A stretch of 64,000 nt of DNA from Pseudeuparius sepicola (GCA_963920635.1 OY987306.1:10372001-10436000); one strand, 5' to 3'. Positions 1 to 12,306 are shown, numbered from the stretch's first letter. The notes: a model not told the origin generated them from the sequence alone. Program-made: numbers and translations.

Positions 1-549
1 AAAGTTGTCTAGAATTAAAAGTTATGCCTAAATACCAAAACATGGCCTCGTAAGAAAAATAAATATATTTTTTTGGAAAAGGTTAATAATTTCCCGAAAA
101 AAAAAATGTTTTAATATTCACCCTAAACAATTTCGTAAATCAATCAAAATTATATCAATTTCCCATAACTTTGTTCAAATTCGAGCATATTTGTAAAATT
201 AACTTAGATTTTTAATTTTTTAGGGAATCACAAACTTCATGTTTGTTGCAACCTTATTAAACAAAACTTTAAAATTTCGCAAAAATTCTTCTGAACAAGG
301 TAAAACATTAGTAATGATAATGTGTATTTTAAAAAACTCTCATTTAAGGTGCAAAATTGTTATTTTAAATATTTATTAAGAAACTGGAAATTAATGGACG
401 AAAAAATTTTTTTCTTATGAGGCTATGTTTTGGTATTTAGGCATAGCTCTCAATTCTAAACAACTTTCCTTAGTAACCTTTTGCTGAATTTTTTAAAATA
501 AGGGTACTTTACTCTAGTGAAAATTTTATATTTTTTGACCTACCCTGTA
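1..549. mobile_element. Inverted-repeat element, left end outside window
   Basis: Positions 1-62 and 403-468 are imperfect reverse complements; both carry the motif ATGCCTAAATACCAAAACAT or its complement. The spacer is AT-rich with no gene. The sequence after the right arm runs to CCCTGTA near 549, an end motif shared with other elements here. No coding capacity seen. Confidence 0.6.
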
Positions 550-680
550 TGCTGTTTGACTTGCAACCATTCTAAGTACGCCTAATATGATTATTGAACA
601 TGCATCAACTTTCGGCAATGTCTGTATTTTGGTTGTGCAATTAATAAAAAAAATGTCCCATATGTTGCACACTTAATTGA

Positions 681-1506
681 CCACACTGTATACTGATGAG
701 GCTAGTTCTACCACCAGTGGCATTTTTAGTACACAATACACACTATTGGGCTTCCGAAAATTCCGAAAAGTTCTATCCAGTTCAAAGGCAGGGGCGAACG
801 TCAGTAAATGTATGGTGTGGCATAGTGCAAGAAACCATTGTCGGACCAGTATTTTTTGACCGTGCTTTAAATAGAACAAAACATTTGTACTTGTCACATG
901 GCGAGATGTTTCATTTAGTTCGTAATTTAAATGTTCCAAATATAATTTGGCAGCAAGATGGTGCTCCTGCACACAAATCCATTGTTGTCAAACATTTCTT
1001 GAATGATAATAATTATCCAGAATGGATTGGGCAAAACGGTACGATCTTATGGCCTGCGCGAAGTCCAGACCACTATACCGTACTTTCACCGTTTTGGTAG
1101 ACATAGGGGAATAGGCCGCGCGTCCAGCTAGGTTTGTCAGTCGTTGGCGGGGGGAGTACACAGTAGTCCCGCACCGCTTATCAGTCGGGTTTTGCGAGCA
1201 AAAAGCACGCCCCGCCCCTCGCCAACGACTGACGAACCCAGCCGAATACACGGCGGCGCGCCGCCCAGCCATGGCAATGTCTACTAAAACGGTGAAAGTA
1301 CGGTAGACTTCTTTTTATGGGGAACATTGAAGGAGCGACTATACCGAAAAAGAAACCACAATGTTGATAAACTTAAAGAAAACATATCCCGAGAAATACG
1401 TTTAATAAATGAAAGTGGTGAACTGAGAAACATTAAACGTAGCTTGTTGAAAAGTTACGCCTTGTGCGTTGAACAAAATGGGGGTATTATAGAGCATCTC
1501 TTATAA
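681..1506 (+). pseudogene. Tc1/mariner-type transposase relic, split by a MITE
   Basis: This is the C-terminal half of a DD(34)D/E-type cut-and-paste transposase. Visible motifs are YTDEASS near the 5' end, NVWCGIVQETIVGPVFFD, then WQQDGAPAHKS carrying the second catalytic Asp, and WPARSPD; after an insertion, DFFLWGTLKERLYRKR follows, reaching a TAA at 1504-1506. There is a frameshift near 735, where the reading moves from the frame of 677 to that of 696, and the region between SPD and DFFLWG is broken by a 226-bp insertion at 1078-1303. The N-terminal DNA-binding part is missing. The start at about 681 abuts a sequence ending CACACTGTA, so the relic may have been truncated by another insertion. 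It cannot encode an active enzyme. Confidence 0.75.
1078..1303. mobile_element. 226-bp TA-flanked MITE inside transposase relic
   Basis: Terminal inverted repeats of about 27 bp (CCGTACTTTCACCG... and its complement ending at 1303) differ at one position. TA dinucleotides flank both ends (1076-1077, 1304-1305), as for Tc1/mariner-type insertion. The interior is GC-rich and itself partly palindromic: one arm contains CAGTCGTTGGCG, the other CGCCAACGACTG. It interrupts the surrounding transposase reading between SPD and DFFLWG. Confidence 0.75.
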
Positions 1507-1701
1507 AAACGTAATGCTATGGTTAACATAATTTATAATAATTATTATTATTAAATTTTGTTCTCAGTGTGCAATTTGGATTTTTAGAGGATCGTAAAAT
1601 GCAAACAACTGATCTTATGCCGTTCATGGCAATCTTGATTTTAAACAAAAAATCGTAAATATGGCTGTAAACTGGCAAACGATGCGAGTGGACATAATAT
1701 A
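1507..1701. other. AT-rich spacer, nothing recognised
   Basis: No gene, RNA or repeat structure could be supported here. Confidence 0.4.
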
Positions 1702-2795
1702 CCGGGTGAGTCATTAATAATGGCACATAGTGCAACCGCATATATTTTGCGCCAAAATATTACGATTGAGGCCAATATGCCTTATAAAAATGTTGTTTGT
1801 TTAAGAAAGAGATCCAGGGCGTTGAAATTCATTTTTTGAAACAGAATTTTGGCTGCATCTCCCGAAATAATCAAGCTGCTGAACTGAAATTTGGCACTGC
1901 TATGTTTTTGGGGATGTAGAATAAGCTGAAAATGTTAATTTCTACGTATCTCACAGAGGGCGCCACTTGCGCTGTTTTTGGATCGTGTTTTTACTCGTAA
2001 CTTTTTTGACGTTATCTTTTTGGTGTTGCAGCTTCATCATTATAGTGCATCTCTTTATTCTGCAACAAAGATGTACTCTGGTTTTATAACGATAAAATCA
2101 ACCGTTTGCGTTGAAATTACCAAAACTTGACCCAAAACACCTGTTGACTTCAATATTCGAAAAATAAAATTTTCACCTACTGCTTTCAAATGTTACAGAT
2201 CAACTGTACATTGAAAATGAAGAAAAAAATGCCAAATGAACATTGGTCGAAACATATTCGTCTTCTTAAAATAGGGTGTCCAAATTTTGTCGAGTTTCAA
2301 TCCGTTCCATTTTGAAAGTGAACATTTTTTGGGACATTGTTCATATTATGGAGTTTTTATGGTACAGTCGTTGTGCAATATTTGAAAGCAGTAGGTGAAA
2401 ATTTTATTTTTCGAATATTGAAGTCAACGGGTGTTTTGGGGCCCGTTTTGGCAATTTCAACGCAAACGGTTGATTTCATAATTATGAAACAAGAGTAGGT
2501 ATATCTTTGTTGCAGAATAAAAAGATGCACTAAAATGATGGACCTGCAACACCAAAAAGATAACCTCAAAAAAAGTTACGAGTAAAAGCACGATCCAAAA
2601 ACAGCGTGTGAAAACATAGCAGTGCCAAATTTCAGTTCATTATTTCGGGAGTTGTAGCCATATTTCAATTTCAAAAAATGAACTTTAACGCCCTGTATCT
2701 CCTAAATAAACAACATTTCTATAAGGCCTCAATCGTAATATTTTGGCCCAAAATATACGTGGTTGCACTATGTGACATTACTAATGATCACCTGT
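1702..2795. mobile_element. Fold-back element with arms of about 500 bp
   Basis: The left arm (1702 to about 2220) is the imperfect reverse complement of the right arm (about 2370 to 2795). Matching landmarks are GCCAAAATATTACGATTGAG on the left against its complement near 2730, and the paired segments around GGATCGTGTTTTTACTCG and CGAGTAAAAGCACGATCC. The centre lies near 2300. No transposase is encoded. A related arm sequence lies at 12800-12962 and 15433-15660, so this is a family with more than one copy in the window. Confidence 0.7.
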
Positions 2796-2802
2796 CTGTC
2801 AT

Positions 2803-4033
2803 TGAGCTCGCAATTTCTAGTAGGTTTCAAATATCCAATAATATGCAGGGTGATCCATTCAAAAAACATATGTTTTGTCTATATCTGAAAAATGCGACTT
2901 TCAATTGTTTTTCTTATAAATGCAAGAAAATTTCCTACAACTTTCGTGTTTATCTTTTTTTTAAGTCCAAAATTTAAAAAATTAAGGGGTGGGCAATCTT
3001 TAAATAATACCCCTCTTCATTATTACATTCAGAATTATAGGTATTAAAAAATGTACCTACATTATGTTATGGAAATCGGTAATTATTGTTTTATATCGTT
3101 TCAGTGCTGGTAGATAGAACAGTGAGCAATTTGTTCAAAACCAATTGATTAACTCCATAGTTGTAAACCCCTAATGGGAATGTTTCATCGGGTGAATTTT
3201 AGTATAATACCGTGTTTGTGGATTATCGTGAATCGTATTTGCCGGAGTGCGAATACGAATATACATACAAATAATACAGAACGAGTATAATATGGACAAT
3301 AATATAGCACATAGTAATAACTGCATAATAAATATTTTGTATATGATGCAGTGTTTTTCGTTCTAGAGCTGTAAAGTTTTGTCATAGTAACCAGTGTTTC
3401 TAACAATAAAACTATGATATTGTTTGGGATGTGGTTGTTTGTCTTTTTCGTGTAAACGACCCTGTGCCATAATTAACAATTTAAAATTTTCACTTGTTTC
3501 CTTATAATTTTGTGAAATTGAATTAAGAATAGAACAAAAAAATAAGGGAGAAACAACGACCTATGAATAATGGGGGTACAAATTTTTCTACAAGTTTCCA
3601 CGGGTCGATCACAGGGACCATAAAACACCAGAGGTCATATAACGAAAGTGGACTAACGACTAACGGGGAAAAGTAATAAAAAGTTATTTGGGGTCTTAAG
3701 AAATGCACTAGATACGTCTACGAAACCCGCTGACTCAACAGCAACCAGAAGCCGTCGCTGCATCAGCTCCTAAAAGTTATAAATCTTAATCATAATTTCT
3801 GAGTGATTATTCTCTGTAACTTTGCCAAATAAAGTCGTTGTTCTGTTGTCAAACCAAAAAAATACTTTTTTAATAAATTTGTTGACACGCTCCCGTAAGT
3901 TAACTCACTAAAACGACTTGTCCTAAGAGAATTCGACAAAAAAATCGAAATGCCATAAAGATGCGATGCTAGAAGGATAGAGAAACATGGATAGATGGAG
4001 AATTGGTGATAAAAACTTGATAGGAAGGAAAGC
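2803..4033. other. Unannotated AT-rich DNA
   Basis: I see no gene or clear repeat. Short open frames (for example 3185-3406 minus) have no recognisable motif. A slightly GC-richer patch lies at 3715-3775. Confidence 0.4.
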
Positions 4034-4087
4034 GCCAGATCACAGACCTATATAGCTTAGCGAAGCTATATAGGTCTGTGGCCAGAT
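4034..4087. repeat. 40-bp perfect palindrome between 7-bp direct repeats
   Basis: Positions 4041-4058 and 4063-4080 form a perfect 18-bp stem (CACAGACCTATATAGCTT and its complement) around the loop AGCG. The palindrome is flanked by the direct repeat GCCAGAT at 4034-4040 and 4081-4087. This is the arrangement expected of a very small insertion with a target duplication, or of a template-switch event. Confidence 0.8.
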
Positions 4088-4732
4088 GCTATGCATTTCA
4101 ATTACTTTATTCATTACGAGGCTTTAAAGTTCACTTTATGACTAAGTTTTGCGGGCATTAAGAGACACTTTAACGCCCGCTAAATTGACACTCGCTTCCC
4201 CTAAATTGATACCTTTACCACAGCTTACCCTAACATTTAGTCCGTTTCAACTAAGAAAAATAATAATTGAGGCATTCAGTTTTATTAATAAAAGGTAAAG
4301 AACAACAAAAATTTACAGGTCTACATACATTTTTATATTAACGTAATCTTTACAACTAACATGAAAACTGATTGTTGATTCGCTTGCTAAGCCAGCCGTC
4401 GAGGCAAAGCCGCCTCATTCTTACTTGATTTTTGACAGGCAAATTGTCCGATTTTATTTAGTTCTTTATATGCGCAAATAGACTTGCTTGCTTTATATCC
4501 TGGCAATAAAATTTTGTATGAATTTCGGGCGAAGTAACCCGTGTAAATTCCCAAGGCATTTTTTGGATTTTGGCTTGGGAATATTACATTCGGGATTTTA
4601 TCATAATTTTTTTTTTAAATAATACCCCAGGCGAAGCTTAATTGATTCTTGAGAAAAGAACACCAAAATATACCCGGTTGTTTATACCTACACGGTACTT
4701 CCGATATATATTTTTTTTACATTTCGCCCCCA
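4088..4732. other. Unannotated AT-rich DNA
   Basis: No gene or repeat supported. A short GC-rich palindromic patch, GGCAAAGCCGCC, occurs near 4401. Confidence 0.35.
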
Positions 4733-5575
4733 TAACTTAGAGTATTGAAGTTACCTATTTTGACAACAAACATCTTGCAAGAACCTAGTCAGAATTACTT
4801 TCAATTACAAAACTTACTTCGGTCATATACAGTGTCCTCAAACAAAATAAAAACAAATAGAAACAAAATAAAAACAAATAGAAGCAATTATTTTTATTTG
4901 ACAGTTATCAAACTGTCAAACTAGCAATTGTTTTTATTTGACAGTTATCAAACTGTCAAATAATAACAATTGCTTCTATTTGTTTTTATTTTGTTTGAGG
5001 ACACTGTATATGACCGAAGTAAGTTTTGTAATTTAAAGTAATAACTTAGAGTATTGAAGTTACCTATTTTGACAACAAACATCTTGCAAGAACCTAGTCA
5101 AAATTACTTTCAATTACAAAACTTACTTCGGTCATATACAGTGTCCTCAAACAAAATAAAAACAAATAGAAACAAAATAAAAACAAATAGAAGCAATTAT
5201 TTTTATTTGACAGTTATCAAACTGTCAAACTAGTAATTGTTTTTATTTGACAGTTATCAAACTGTCAAATAAAAACAATTGCTTCTATTTGTTTTTATTT
5301 TGTTTCTATTTGTTTTTATTTTGTCTGAGGACACTGTATATGACCGAAGTAAGTTTTGTAATTTAAAGTAATAACTTAGAGTATTGAAGTTACCTATTTT
5401 GACAACAAACATCTTGCAAGAACCTAGTCAGAATTACTTTCAATTACAAAACTTACTTCGGTCATATACAGTGTCCTCAAACAAAATAAAAACAAATAGA
5501 AACAAAATAAAAACAAATAGAAGCAATTGTTTTTATTTGACAGTTATCAAACTGTCAAATAAAAACAATTGATTT
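4733..5575. repeat. Tandem array of palindromic units, 2.6 copies
   Basis: Units begin at 4733, 5042 and 5372 (periods about 309 and 330; the last copy is truncated near 5575). Each starts TAACTTAGAGTATTGAAG. Each complete unit contains an inverted repeat whose halves start TACAGTGTCCTCAAAC and end GTTTGAGGACACTGTA (in copy 1, 4828 to 5008), preceded and followed by inverted copies of AACTTACTTCGGTCATA. The centre holds the palindrome TTTGACAGTTATCAAACTGT, present twice in copies 1 and 2. The open frame at 5384-5572 is simply the repeat read through. Confidence 0.8.
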
Positions 5576-7500
5576 TATTCTCTCCATGGCCTACTCATCA
5601 ATATCGATTAATGTGAAATTAAACTCAAAGGTAATAATTATTTGTTCCATAAAAGTCAAGAATTTTGCTTAGATACATAAAATAGTTTGATGATATTTTA
5701 ATTTATTATTATTTTGGCATCAATTTAGAACTGGGAGAAGTAATGTAACTAAATTTATACCCCGAATTCTAGACGGTACATCAACTTGGCAACAAAGATA
5801 AGAGAATTTTAAAGCGTAAATATCATTTTATTTTGAAAAATACCTATTCTTATCGGTAATTAGTAATAAAAAATTAATAGAATGATAAAGCTAGTGATAT
5901 AAAATAGTTTTTACGAGAGTTTTAGAGTTTTTAAAATTGTCAGTAATTTCATAAAAATATTAAAAATTGGCAAAAACTAAATATTTTATTTAGTAGAGCG
6001 TTCAAGTTTGGTACACTTACGTAAAATTGAAAAAGAAACAACTTTTTCAAGTAAAACTTTTTGATATTTTAATAAATAAACCCATTTTTGGCGATATATT
6101 TTTTTAAATGTAATTTTTGACAGATAACGGACGTCACATGACCACGTTTGAGTGGGTCATTTTTCATCTTTTTAAAGCAAAAGGTGTCCCCAAAATTATA
6201 TTTCAAATTAAAACGTTTATTAAAAATTTCCCCATATGGTGCGAACTTTTTGGAGGACACTGTATAGTGCGTCCCCGGATAGATGAAAGTATTGTTGTAA
6301 AATAGAAAAAAATTAGAGTTGAAATTTGAGCTTTTGGGGATTAGCCCTGCTTGGTTTGAAAGTAATTTGTGACATAATTTTAGTTTCGAAAAATCAAATA
6401 TACCTTGGATATTACACTAGTAATGTGCCTTTCCTAAAGTCGAAATTTCAAAATCCTCTGATCCCCAGACTTAGGATGCCCCGTGAAACCACATTTAGTC
6501 AAGAAGTGTTTTTTCGTCGCGTGTTTCAGCAAATTTTTTTGGCAAGGTACGGAATTTGGGCTCAGTACTTCTAAGCACTATGGAGCCTTCATGAAAGAGT
6601 CTTCAAGATGGTCCCTAGCCCCAAGTTCTCCCTTCATTAATAACTCATAATACTCTACTATTTCTACAACATATAAACTTTTGCAGTCTTATCCCACGAA
6701 TTTCGGTAGACGTGAACATCGGATTGTTAAATCCATGAAAGCATCGAATTTCTGCAAATTATCGAATTGCCCTTCCACGTAACCGTTGTTCATCATAATG
6801 TACCTACCCTACACAATTAACAACACGATAACTAGACAAACATTATAATAATAAATTACTTCCCCATGAATATTTATCGTACATGTTCCATACAAACATA
6901 CTTTAAACAAAGTATCACGTCACAGCGATGAAGGATACAGTTTCCAGTGTGTGCAGCATAAATAGACACCATTTTAATACAGAGGAGTCCATAGACGAAA
7001 CACATTCGTAATAAAAAGTATTTATGTCACAACATTCTTGTGTGCAATTGCATTAGTTAAAGTTCAAAGGTTCACGGAAAAAATTGATTTATTAGAATTT
7101 GTTTTAAAAAGTAAGTAATATAGCACATATTATAAATTTTATTAATTTTATTAACACAACCTTGTATCAATTATTATTTCTTTATACTAAAAGAAATATA
7201 TATGGACAATACTTTAACCCGTAAAGAAAATTCTAATAAACAAAAAGCCAGTATAAAAAAAGTAATATTTAATAACATAAAATAATAGTGTACGGGCACT
7301 AAATAATATAATTTTATTGTACCTTTTAAAATACGTTTGCTTTTAAAAACCATTTTAAAATACGCACTTTATATGTGCTATTATATCTGGCTAATAAAAT
7401 ATGCATTTTTACGAAGTCTGGTGTTTAACTTAATTATCTTTGGTGTTACTTCTTACAACCTGAAATAATATCAAATACGGCGCTGCCTTGACCCCTCCGC
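5576..7500. other. AT-rich DNA, possible element remnant at 5990-6270
   Basis: No gene supported. A stretch ending GGAGGACACTGTA near 6265 resembles the ends of the neighbouring tandem units and may be the end of a degraded TA-type element. The remainder (6300-7500) is low-complexity AT-rich sequence with unremarkable short open frames. Confidence 0.35.
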
Positions 7501-7540
7501 GAAGACGGAATACAATACAGTTTATCGGTGGATTTCATAG

Positions 7541-7824
7541 CGACAGTTTCGCGAGGTGACGCGCATCATTTTGGTGTATTTATATGCAATTTTTTTTATT
7601 AGTTGCATTGATCGTGATAAGAAAAACTTATGGCAATTGACATTGGGCTTTACTACAGGAAGTTTTGTATTTCTATGTATGGCGTGCAATACAGGGCGGG
7701 CGTATGTAACAATATTGTGTTTTGTTTCTTGTTCCCTGCTTACGAAATAATGCAAAAATGCGACACAAAATTCAGAAAAAAATGTGCAATCCACGTAAAT
7801 GAGGTAAGAAAAGTATAAGGAAGA
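7541..7824 (+). other. Possible membrane-protein exon (unproven)
   Basis: A frame with no stop from about 7548 to 7750 encodes two hydrophobic stretches (around ILVYLYAIFFISCI and GSFVFLCMACN) separated by a basic loop, DRDKKN. It is preceded by CATAGCGACAG, usable as a weak splice acceptor, and GAGGTAAGAAA at 7800 is a good splice donor, though it lies downstream of the stop in this frame. The spacing of hydrophobic segments vaguely recalls the N-terminus of membrane-bound O-acyltransferases, but I cannot support that call. It may equally be chance. Confidence 0.15.
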
Positions 7825-7829
7825 TACTT

Positions 7830-8950
7830 TTGCAAGATATATTTACCTTCTTACTTAAAATGTTCAAGCACTTAAGTTTTTTGTGCGATGCTGAATAGGT
7901 CTAATAGGAAGTATAAGTTTGGTTTCCTTTGGTAACTAATACGAAAAATCTGGGAAATCACTCGCCTGACAATAAATTAGCCACAACAATCTGAATTAAA
8001 ATTAAAGGTATATTGAAGGAGTTCAAAAATATGTTTTCTTATGTGGCAATATGCCCCCTAATAATTCATTTCAGATAGCGAACCTTTGAACACATATTAA
8101 TATGAACCATTTTTTCTTAAAAATGACCCACGTTGATCACCTTTAATATATTACATTAATTATTTTTATTATCATATGTAGCACCAAATAAAATATCTAC
8201 ATCTATTTCAAAATTTTAACTAACTTTGTAGACTGATAATGAATTATATTTCCTATTAAACCGGCTAATAGAGACTACTCGAAAATGTAATAAAAGTTAC
8301 GGGAGATTATAATAAAGTATATTAAAAGAAATAATATCATATATATCCCTCTTTTATTATTATTTATTTTAAACCTTAATGACATTCTTAGTAAGCAGTA
8401 TTAAATAGTATAATAACTGTTTACTATATTACGTTAGTAAATAGGAATGCTTTAATATATAAAAGAAAAGATAATATATTTTATTAAAAATGGTAAAGCA
8501 AAATTATTGTAACTACCAGATGTTGGTCCTATAGAGTATTAAAATTTACATTAATTAATATTATTTTTTTAATAACTTTTATTGTCAATTTTTTCCGTGT
8601 TGTAATGTATTAAATAATACATATTCATAGGCAAGCTGGAGACATTTGGATAGAAAAGTACAAATTGCCTTTGTTCCACGAATAATTGCAAAGGGACACG
8701 GGCAACCTTGAAATGCTGTTTCTCCTGACAGGCACATTTAAATATGCTGCCATCAGGCAGCATAGACCATCAGATGCATGGTTGAAACCGTTCGCAAAAA
8801 AAGCCCGGCACACCAACTTACAATTTTGGAACGAAAACAAACTAAACAGAAAAATAATTGCCAACAACGAACAACAACAATGAACAACGCAGTGTAGACC
8901 CGGTGGCTAGCACCGTTCACATGGTGACGATGGAGTCGATCTAAGTTGAA
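7830..8950. other. Unannotated AT-rich DNA
   Basis: Very AT-rich, with homopolymer and TAT-type low complexity (8150-8600). Slightly higher GC at 8640-8950. No gene, RNA or clear inverted repeat recognised. Confidence 0.35.
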
Positions 8951-8951
8951 G

Positions 8952-10180
8952 TATATACAGGGTGTCCAACTTAAAAACTGTACAAATCTGTGAAATCTTC
9001 ATTTTTGGAGATAATCGCCTAAACTTTTTTTTGCTTGAAAGGCCCTCAAAAACCGCTTCTTTTGACCTTCTTACCATTTTCAAAATGCAAATTCAGGGCC
9101 GGCTGCAATTTTTTTAATCCCGCTATTTTCACGAAAATCATTTAGCGATTTTTTAATTTATAATCTGACCCCACAGCGTCAAGCAGAACACCCCAAAACC
9201 CCTATATACCTAATTTGAATAAAAAATGTAAAGGGATTTCCATTCTGCAGGGTATAAAAGTTGAGCAAAATAGGAATTTTAAAGGCATCTGCCAAGTCAA
9301 GTGTGCCATGGAATCCCCTCAAAACAGTTGAATGGTCAACAGGACCACTTAAGGTGTTGGTAGTGTGCAAAGGGCAAATGTTCTTATCTGTGCCATCTCA
9401 AATTAGTGCAATTTTTGCAACTTTATACGGTCAAAAACCGAGTATATCAAAACCACTCCACACTCTATAAACGAACTAAATCTAAAAAATACAGAAGCCT
9501 GCCAGTCAGTAAGTCCATATCAGTTAAGGTGGCTGGTGTGCCACAACAGGAAACCCACAGAAAATGTATCATCTTATATGTGTTGAGAAAGGTCCAATAA
9601 TTTAAATTGTTTTTATTTGTTAGTTGGCATTTTGTAAAGAAATACATTACTTTTGTGTTGATCAATATTTTTTCAATGATTCCAGAACACTCTTGATCCG
9701 TATAAGTTTCATAAAATTTCAGAATTTTGAGATGGCCCAGAGAAAAATACCCCGTATATTTTTTGTAGTAAATCTTTTCACACCAACATTTTGAGTGGTC
9801 CTGTTGACCATTCAACTGTTTTGAAGGGATTCTATGGCACACTTGACTCGCCAGATATCTTGAAAATTCCTAATTTGCTCAATTTTGACACTCTACAGAA
9901 TGGAACTCCCTGTATATTTTTTGTTTGGTATATGGGGGTTTTTTGGGTGATCTGATTAACGCTGTGGGGTCAGATTTTAAATAAAAAAAATCGCTAAATG
10001 GTTTTAGTGAAAATAGGGGGTATAAAAAAAAATCGCAGCCGGCCCTGGATTTGCATTTTGAAAATGGCAGAAAGGTCAAAAGAAGCGGTTTTTGAAGGCC
10101 TTTCAAACAAAAAAAAATTAGGAGATTATCTGCAAAAATTAAGTTTTTACGGATTTGTACAGTTATAAAGTTGGAGTAGG
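8952..10180. mobile_element. Fold-back element, about 1.2 kb, arms near 390 bp
   Basis: The left end reads TACAGGGTGTCCAACTT. Left arm landmarks such as AAATGCAAATTCAGGGCCGG and CAACAGGACCACTTAA reappear inverted at about 10035-10055 and 9788-9805. The right arm ends near ACAGTTATAAAGTTGGAG and has lost the terminal CACCCTGTA. The middle (9350-9780) is single-copy and AT-rich. The 125-residue open frame at 9465-9842 minus lies across the loop and right arm and shows no recognisable domain. Confidence 0.75.
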
Positions 10181-10447
10181 TACTTCAATTTGATAATATC
10201 TACCCACTAGTATATAAAATTGTATGCAAAGTATTTTAGAGTGCCTCGCGGAAACTTCTACAATTATGATTGTCCTGAAAGTCTAGGTGTAGCTTTGTCT
10301 ATGCAGCCAGTTATTTATGTTCATTATTTTGCCATACTCTTCGCCAGATCCTTTGTCGCCACCAGTTATTGGACCAGATCCAGGCACGATTGGATTTGGG
10401 GAGAATATAATAGCATTGATTAAGGTATACGAATTTCTTATCCAATG
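10181..10447. other. Spacer, nothing recognised
   Basis: Short open frame at 10220-10423 has no recognisable motif. No repeat seen. Confidence 0.3.
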
Positions 10448-11556
10448 ATAATAGGCTTGTCGCGGGCTATGCTGAGAGCTCTCTTCAAGTCTGGTACAGC
10501 CGAGGGGTTATATTTTTATTTAACAAAAGTCCTCAACAACAATTTTCACAACCGAACGTGACAAAAAGTCGATGCTGAGCAGATTATAGCCCAAGATTCC
10601 CGTTAAACTACGGAAGATTTGAATATCGAGGGCAGGAGCTTAATGATGAATCTTAGAGCTTCTAGCGACAAATTTCAATCACCAGTTTGGCCTCACAAAC
10701 TTGGGCATCGGGCGTGTAATTCCCAATTTAGTATTTTTGTCGATAATATGTGGCCATTGCTAAATAAATATAATAAATATGGGCACCCCTCCAAATATAG
10801 GCACCTTCCTGTAAATGCTGCCGGATTGTGTTCTAAGTAAAAATGCTGTAAACAGGTTCCTTTACCTCCCCTCGCCCAGACACAAAATAATTTTCACTAT
10901 CGGGGATTACTTTTAAAAAAATATTTTTTCTTGAAATCGGCAGCGAAGAGTCTCAAAATCGTCATTAAAAGCTCAGACATCGGCACTGATGTAGCCCATT
11001 ATTGTACGATTTCTTTAATAAGTAGGCCTTAATTGACGAGATGTAAACATCAAACGTCAGACGCGGAGCCATCGCCCGTCAAAAGTGACAAAATATTCAA
11101 AACCCGGCCAATAAAGGCCCATTTAACCTTTCGCACACGTTGCTAAATTTCGTATTTGACCAATAAAGAAAAAGAACAATTCACACTTAAGAAGTTGAAG
11201 TTGGATTAGCATTGCCTACAATATTATCGACAACACCCCTAAATTGGAGACTATGGTCCCGAGGCTCTAGTTTAGCAAGTTATTAAAATTTGCCGTTAGA
11301 AACTCGACAAAGATTCATAATTAAGTTCCTGCACTCGATATTCAAATCTGGCGTAATTTAATTTTAATTTAACGGAAAATCTTTCTCTAAAATGTGCTTA
11401 GCATCGACTTTTTGTCACTTTCAGTTGGAAGAATTTTAGTTGAGGGCCTTTGTTCGATAAGATAAAGACCGGCGGCTGCACCAGACATGAGAGACTTCAT
11501 TGATGTCTTAACGGGAGCTTATAATAGCAAGCGACAGCAAGCGACAGGCTTATTAT
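10448..11556. mobile_element. Fold-back element, about 1.1 kb
   Basis: The ends are inverted: ATAATAGGCTTGTCGC at 10448 against GCGACAGGCTTATTAT ending 11556. Inside, GTGACAAAAAGTCGATGCTG near 10558 is matched by its complement near 11402-11424, and AGTCTGGTACAGCCG by CGGCTGCACCAGAC. The middle includes 10925-11130, a segment that occurs again inverted at about 27650-27850. No transposase reading found. Confidence 0.65.
10925..11130 (+). repeat. Dispersed repeat, second copy inverted at 27650
   Basis: The segment with GCGGAGCCATCGCCCGTCAA and AAAACCCGGCCAATAAA matches the reverse complement of 27650-27850, including the flanking part with GATTTTGAGACACTTC. It shows that unrelated parts of the window share a mobile or duplicated sequence. 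Confidence 0.7.
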
Positions 11557-11810
11557 TCGCTTAAAATTTAATTCTGTCGGGAAAATTACGCCTTATCGGA
11601 TCTAAGAAAACTAAGAGCGACATGGGATTTTTCTGGATACGTACAGAGGGTGACTCATCGGGAATATTAAATCTCGAAATCGCAGATACGGGGATCGAAA
11701 TATAACAATTGAGGACCAAAAAAATGTTGTTGGTTTAGGGCGTTGAAGGTCATATTATCTAACCGAGTGAGAGCAAAAGACAATCTAGTCTGAAGTCCAA
11801 GAAAAGCTCC
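11557..11810. other. Spacer, nothing recognised
   Basis: Contains GTACAGAGGGTGACTCATCG, which is weakly like the left terminus of the element at 1702. No gene supported. Confidence 0.3.
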
Positions 11811-11817
11811 ACTAGTT

Positions 11818-12306
11818 CTATACTTCAGTCTGGATAAAATAGAAAGTAGGTCAGTCATGCGCAGTATAGAATTCGCCGTTTGTCTCTGTGAAAGCCACCA
11901 TGGGCATCCCCATATTGCTTAAAATTCACTAGATTTACTAGATCCAGGTGTTTCCTGCATTTTTAACGTATAATACGGTGGCACAATCTACACAGCACTC
12001 GCGCCCTGCCGTAATGCAAAACCTCGGTCACTGTCACACCACATGTAACGGTTTTCAGTATGTGCGGGAGAAGGTATTCGCGACGTGATGCGCCCATGAC
12101 TCTAAAAATAGATACCTACTTGGCGCGCTCGGAGTTTAAGCCAATCAGAGGCGCTAGAGCCGACAGAAGGAGAAGTTGGATTTCGAGGTTGCCATATCAA
12201 TGAGGCAAGTGATCAGAAATCGCGGATTATGAATTTTATTTCCATGTAGAAAGAAAGCTCTATATACCACGTTTGGCAACTCTGTTTATTCAGACTGGAG
12301 TATAGT
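11818..12306. mobile_element. MITE-like element with 21-bp inverted ends
   Basis: CTATACTTCAGTCTGGATAAA (11818-11838) is the inverse of 12286-12306 with two mismatches. The interior, 450 bp, is comparatively GC-rich (11960-12190) and has no open frame of note. A target duplication could not be identified. Confidence 0.55.

Noticed and set aside
4733..5575. CRISPR array
   Set aside because: Repeats are about 300 bp, palindromic and without unique spacers; the DNA is eukaryotic.
9465..9842. 125-residue minus-strand frame
   Set aside because: Lies across loop and arm of a fold-back element; no recognisable domain.
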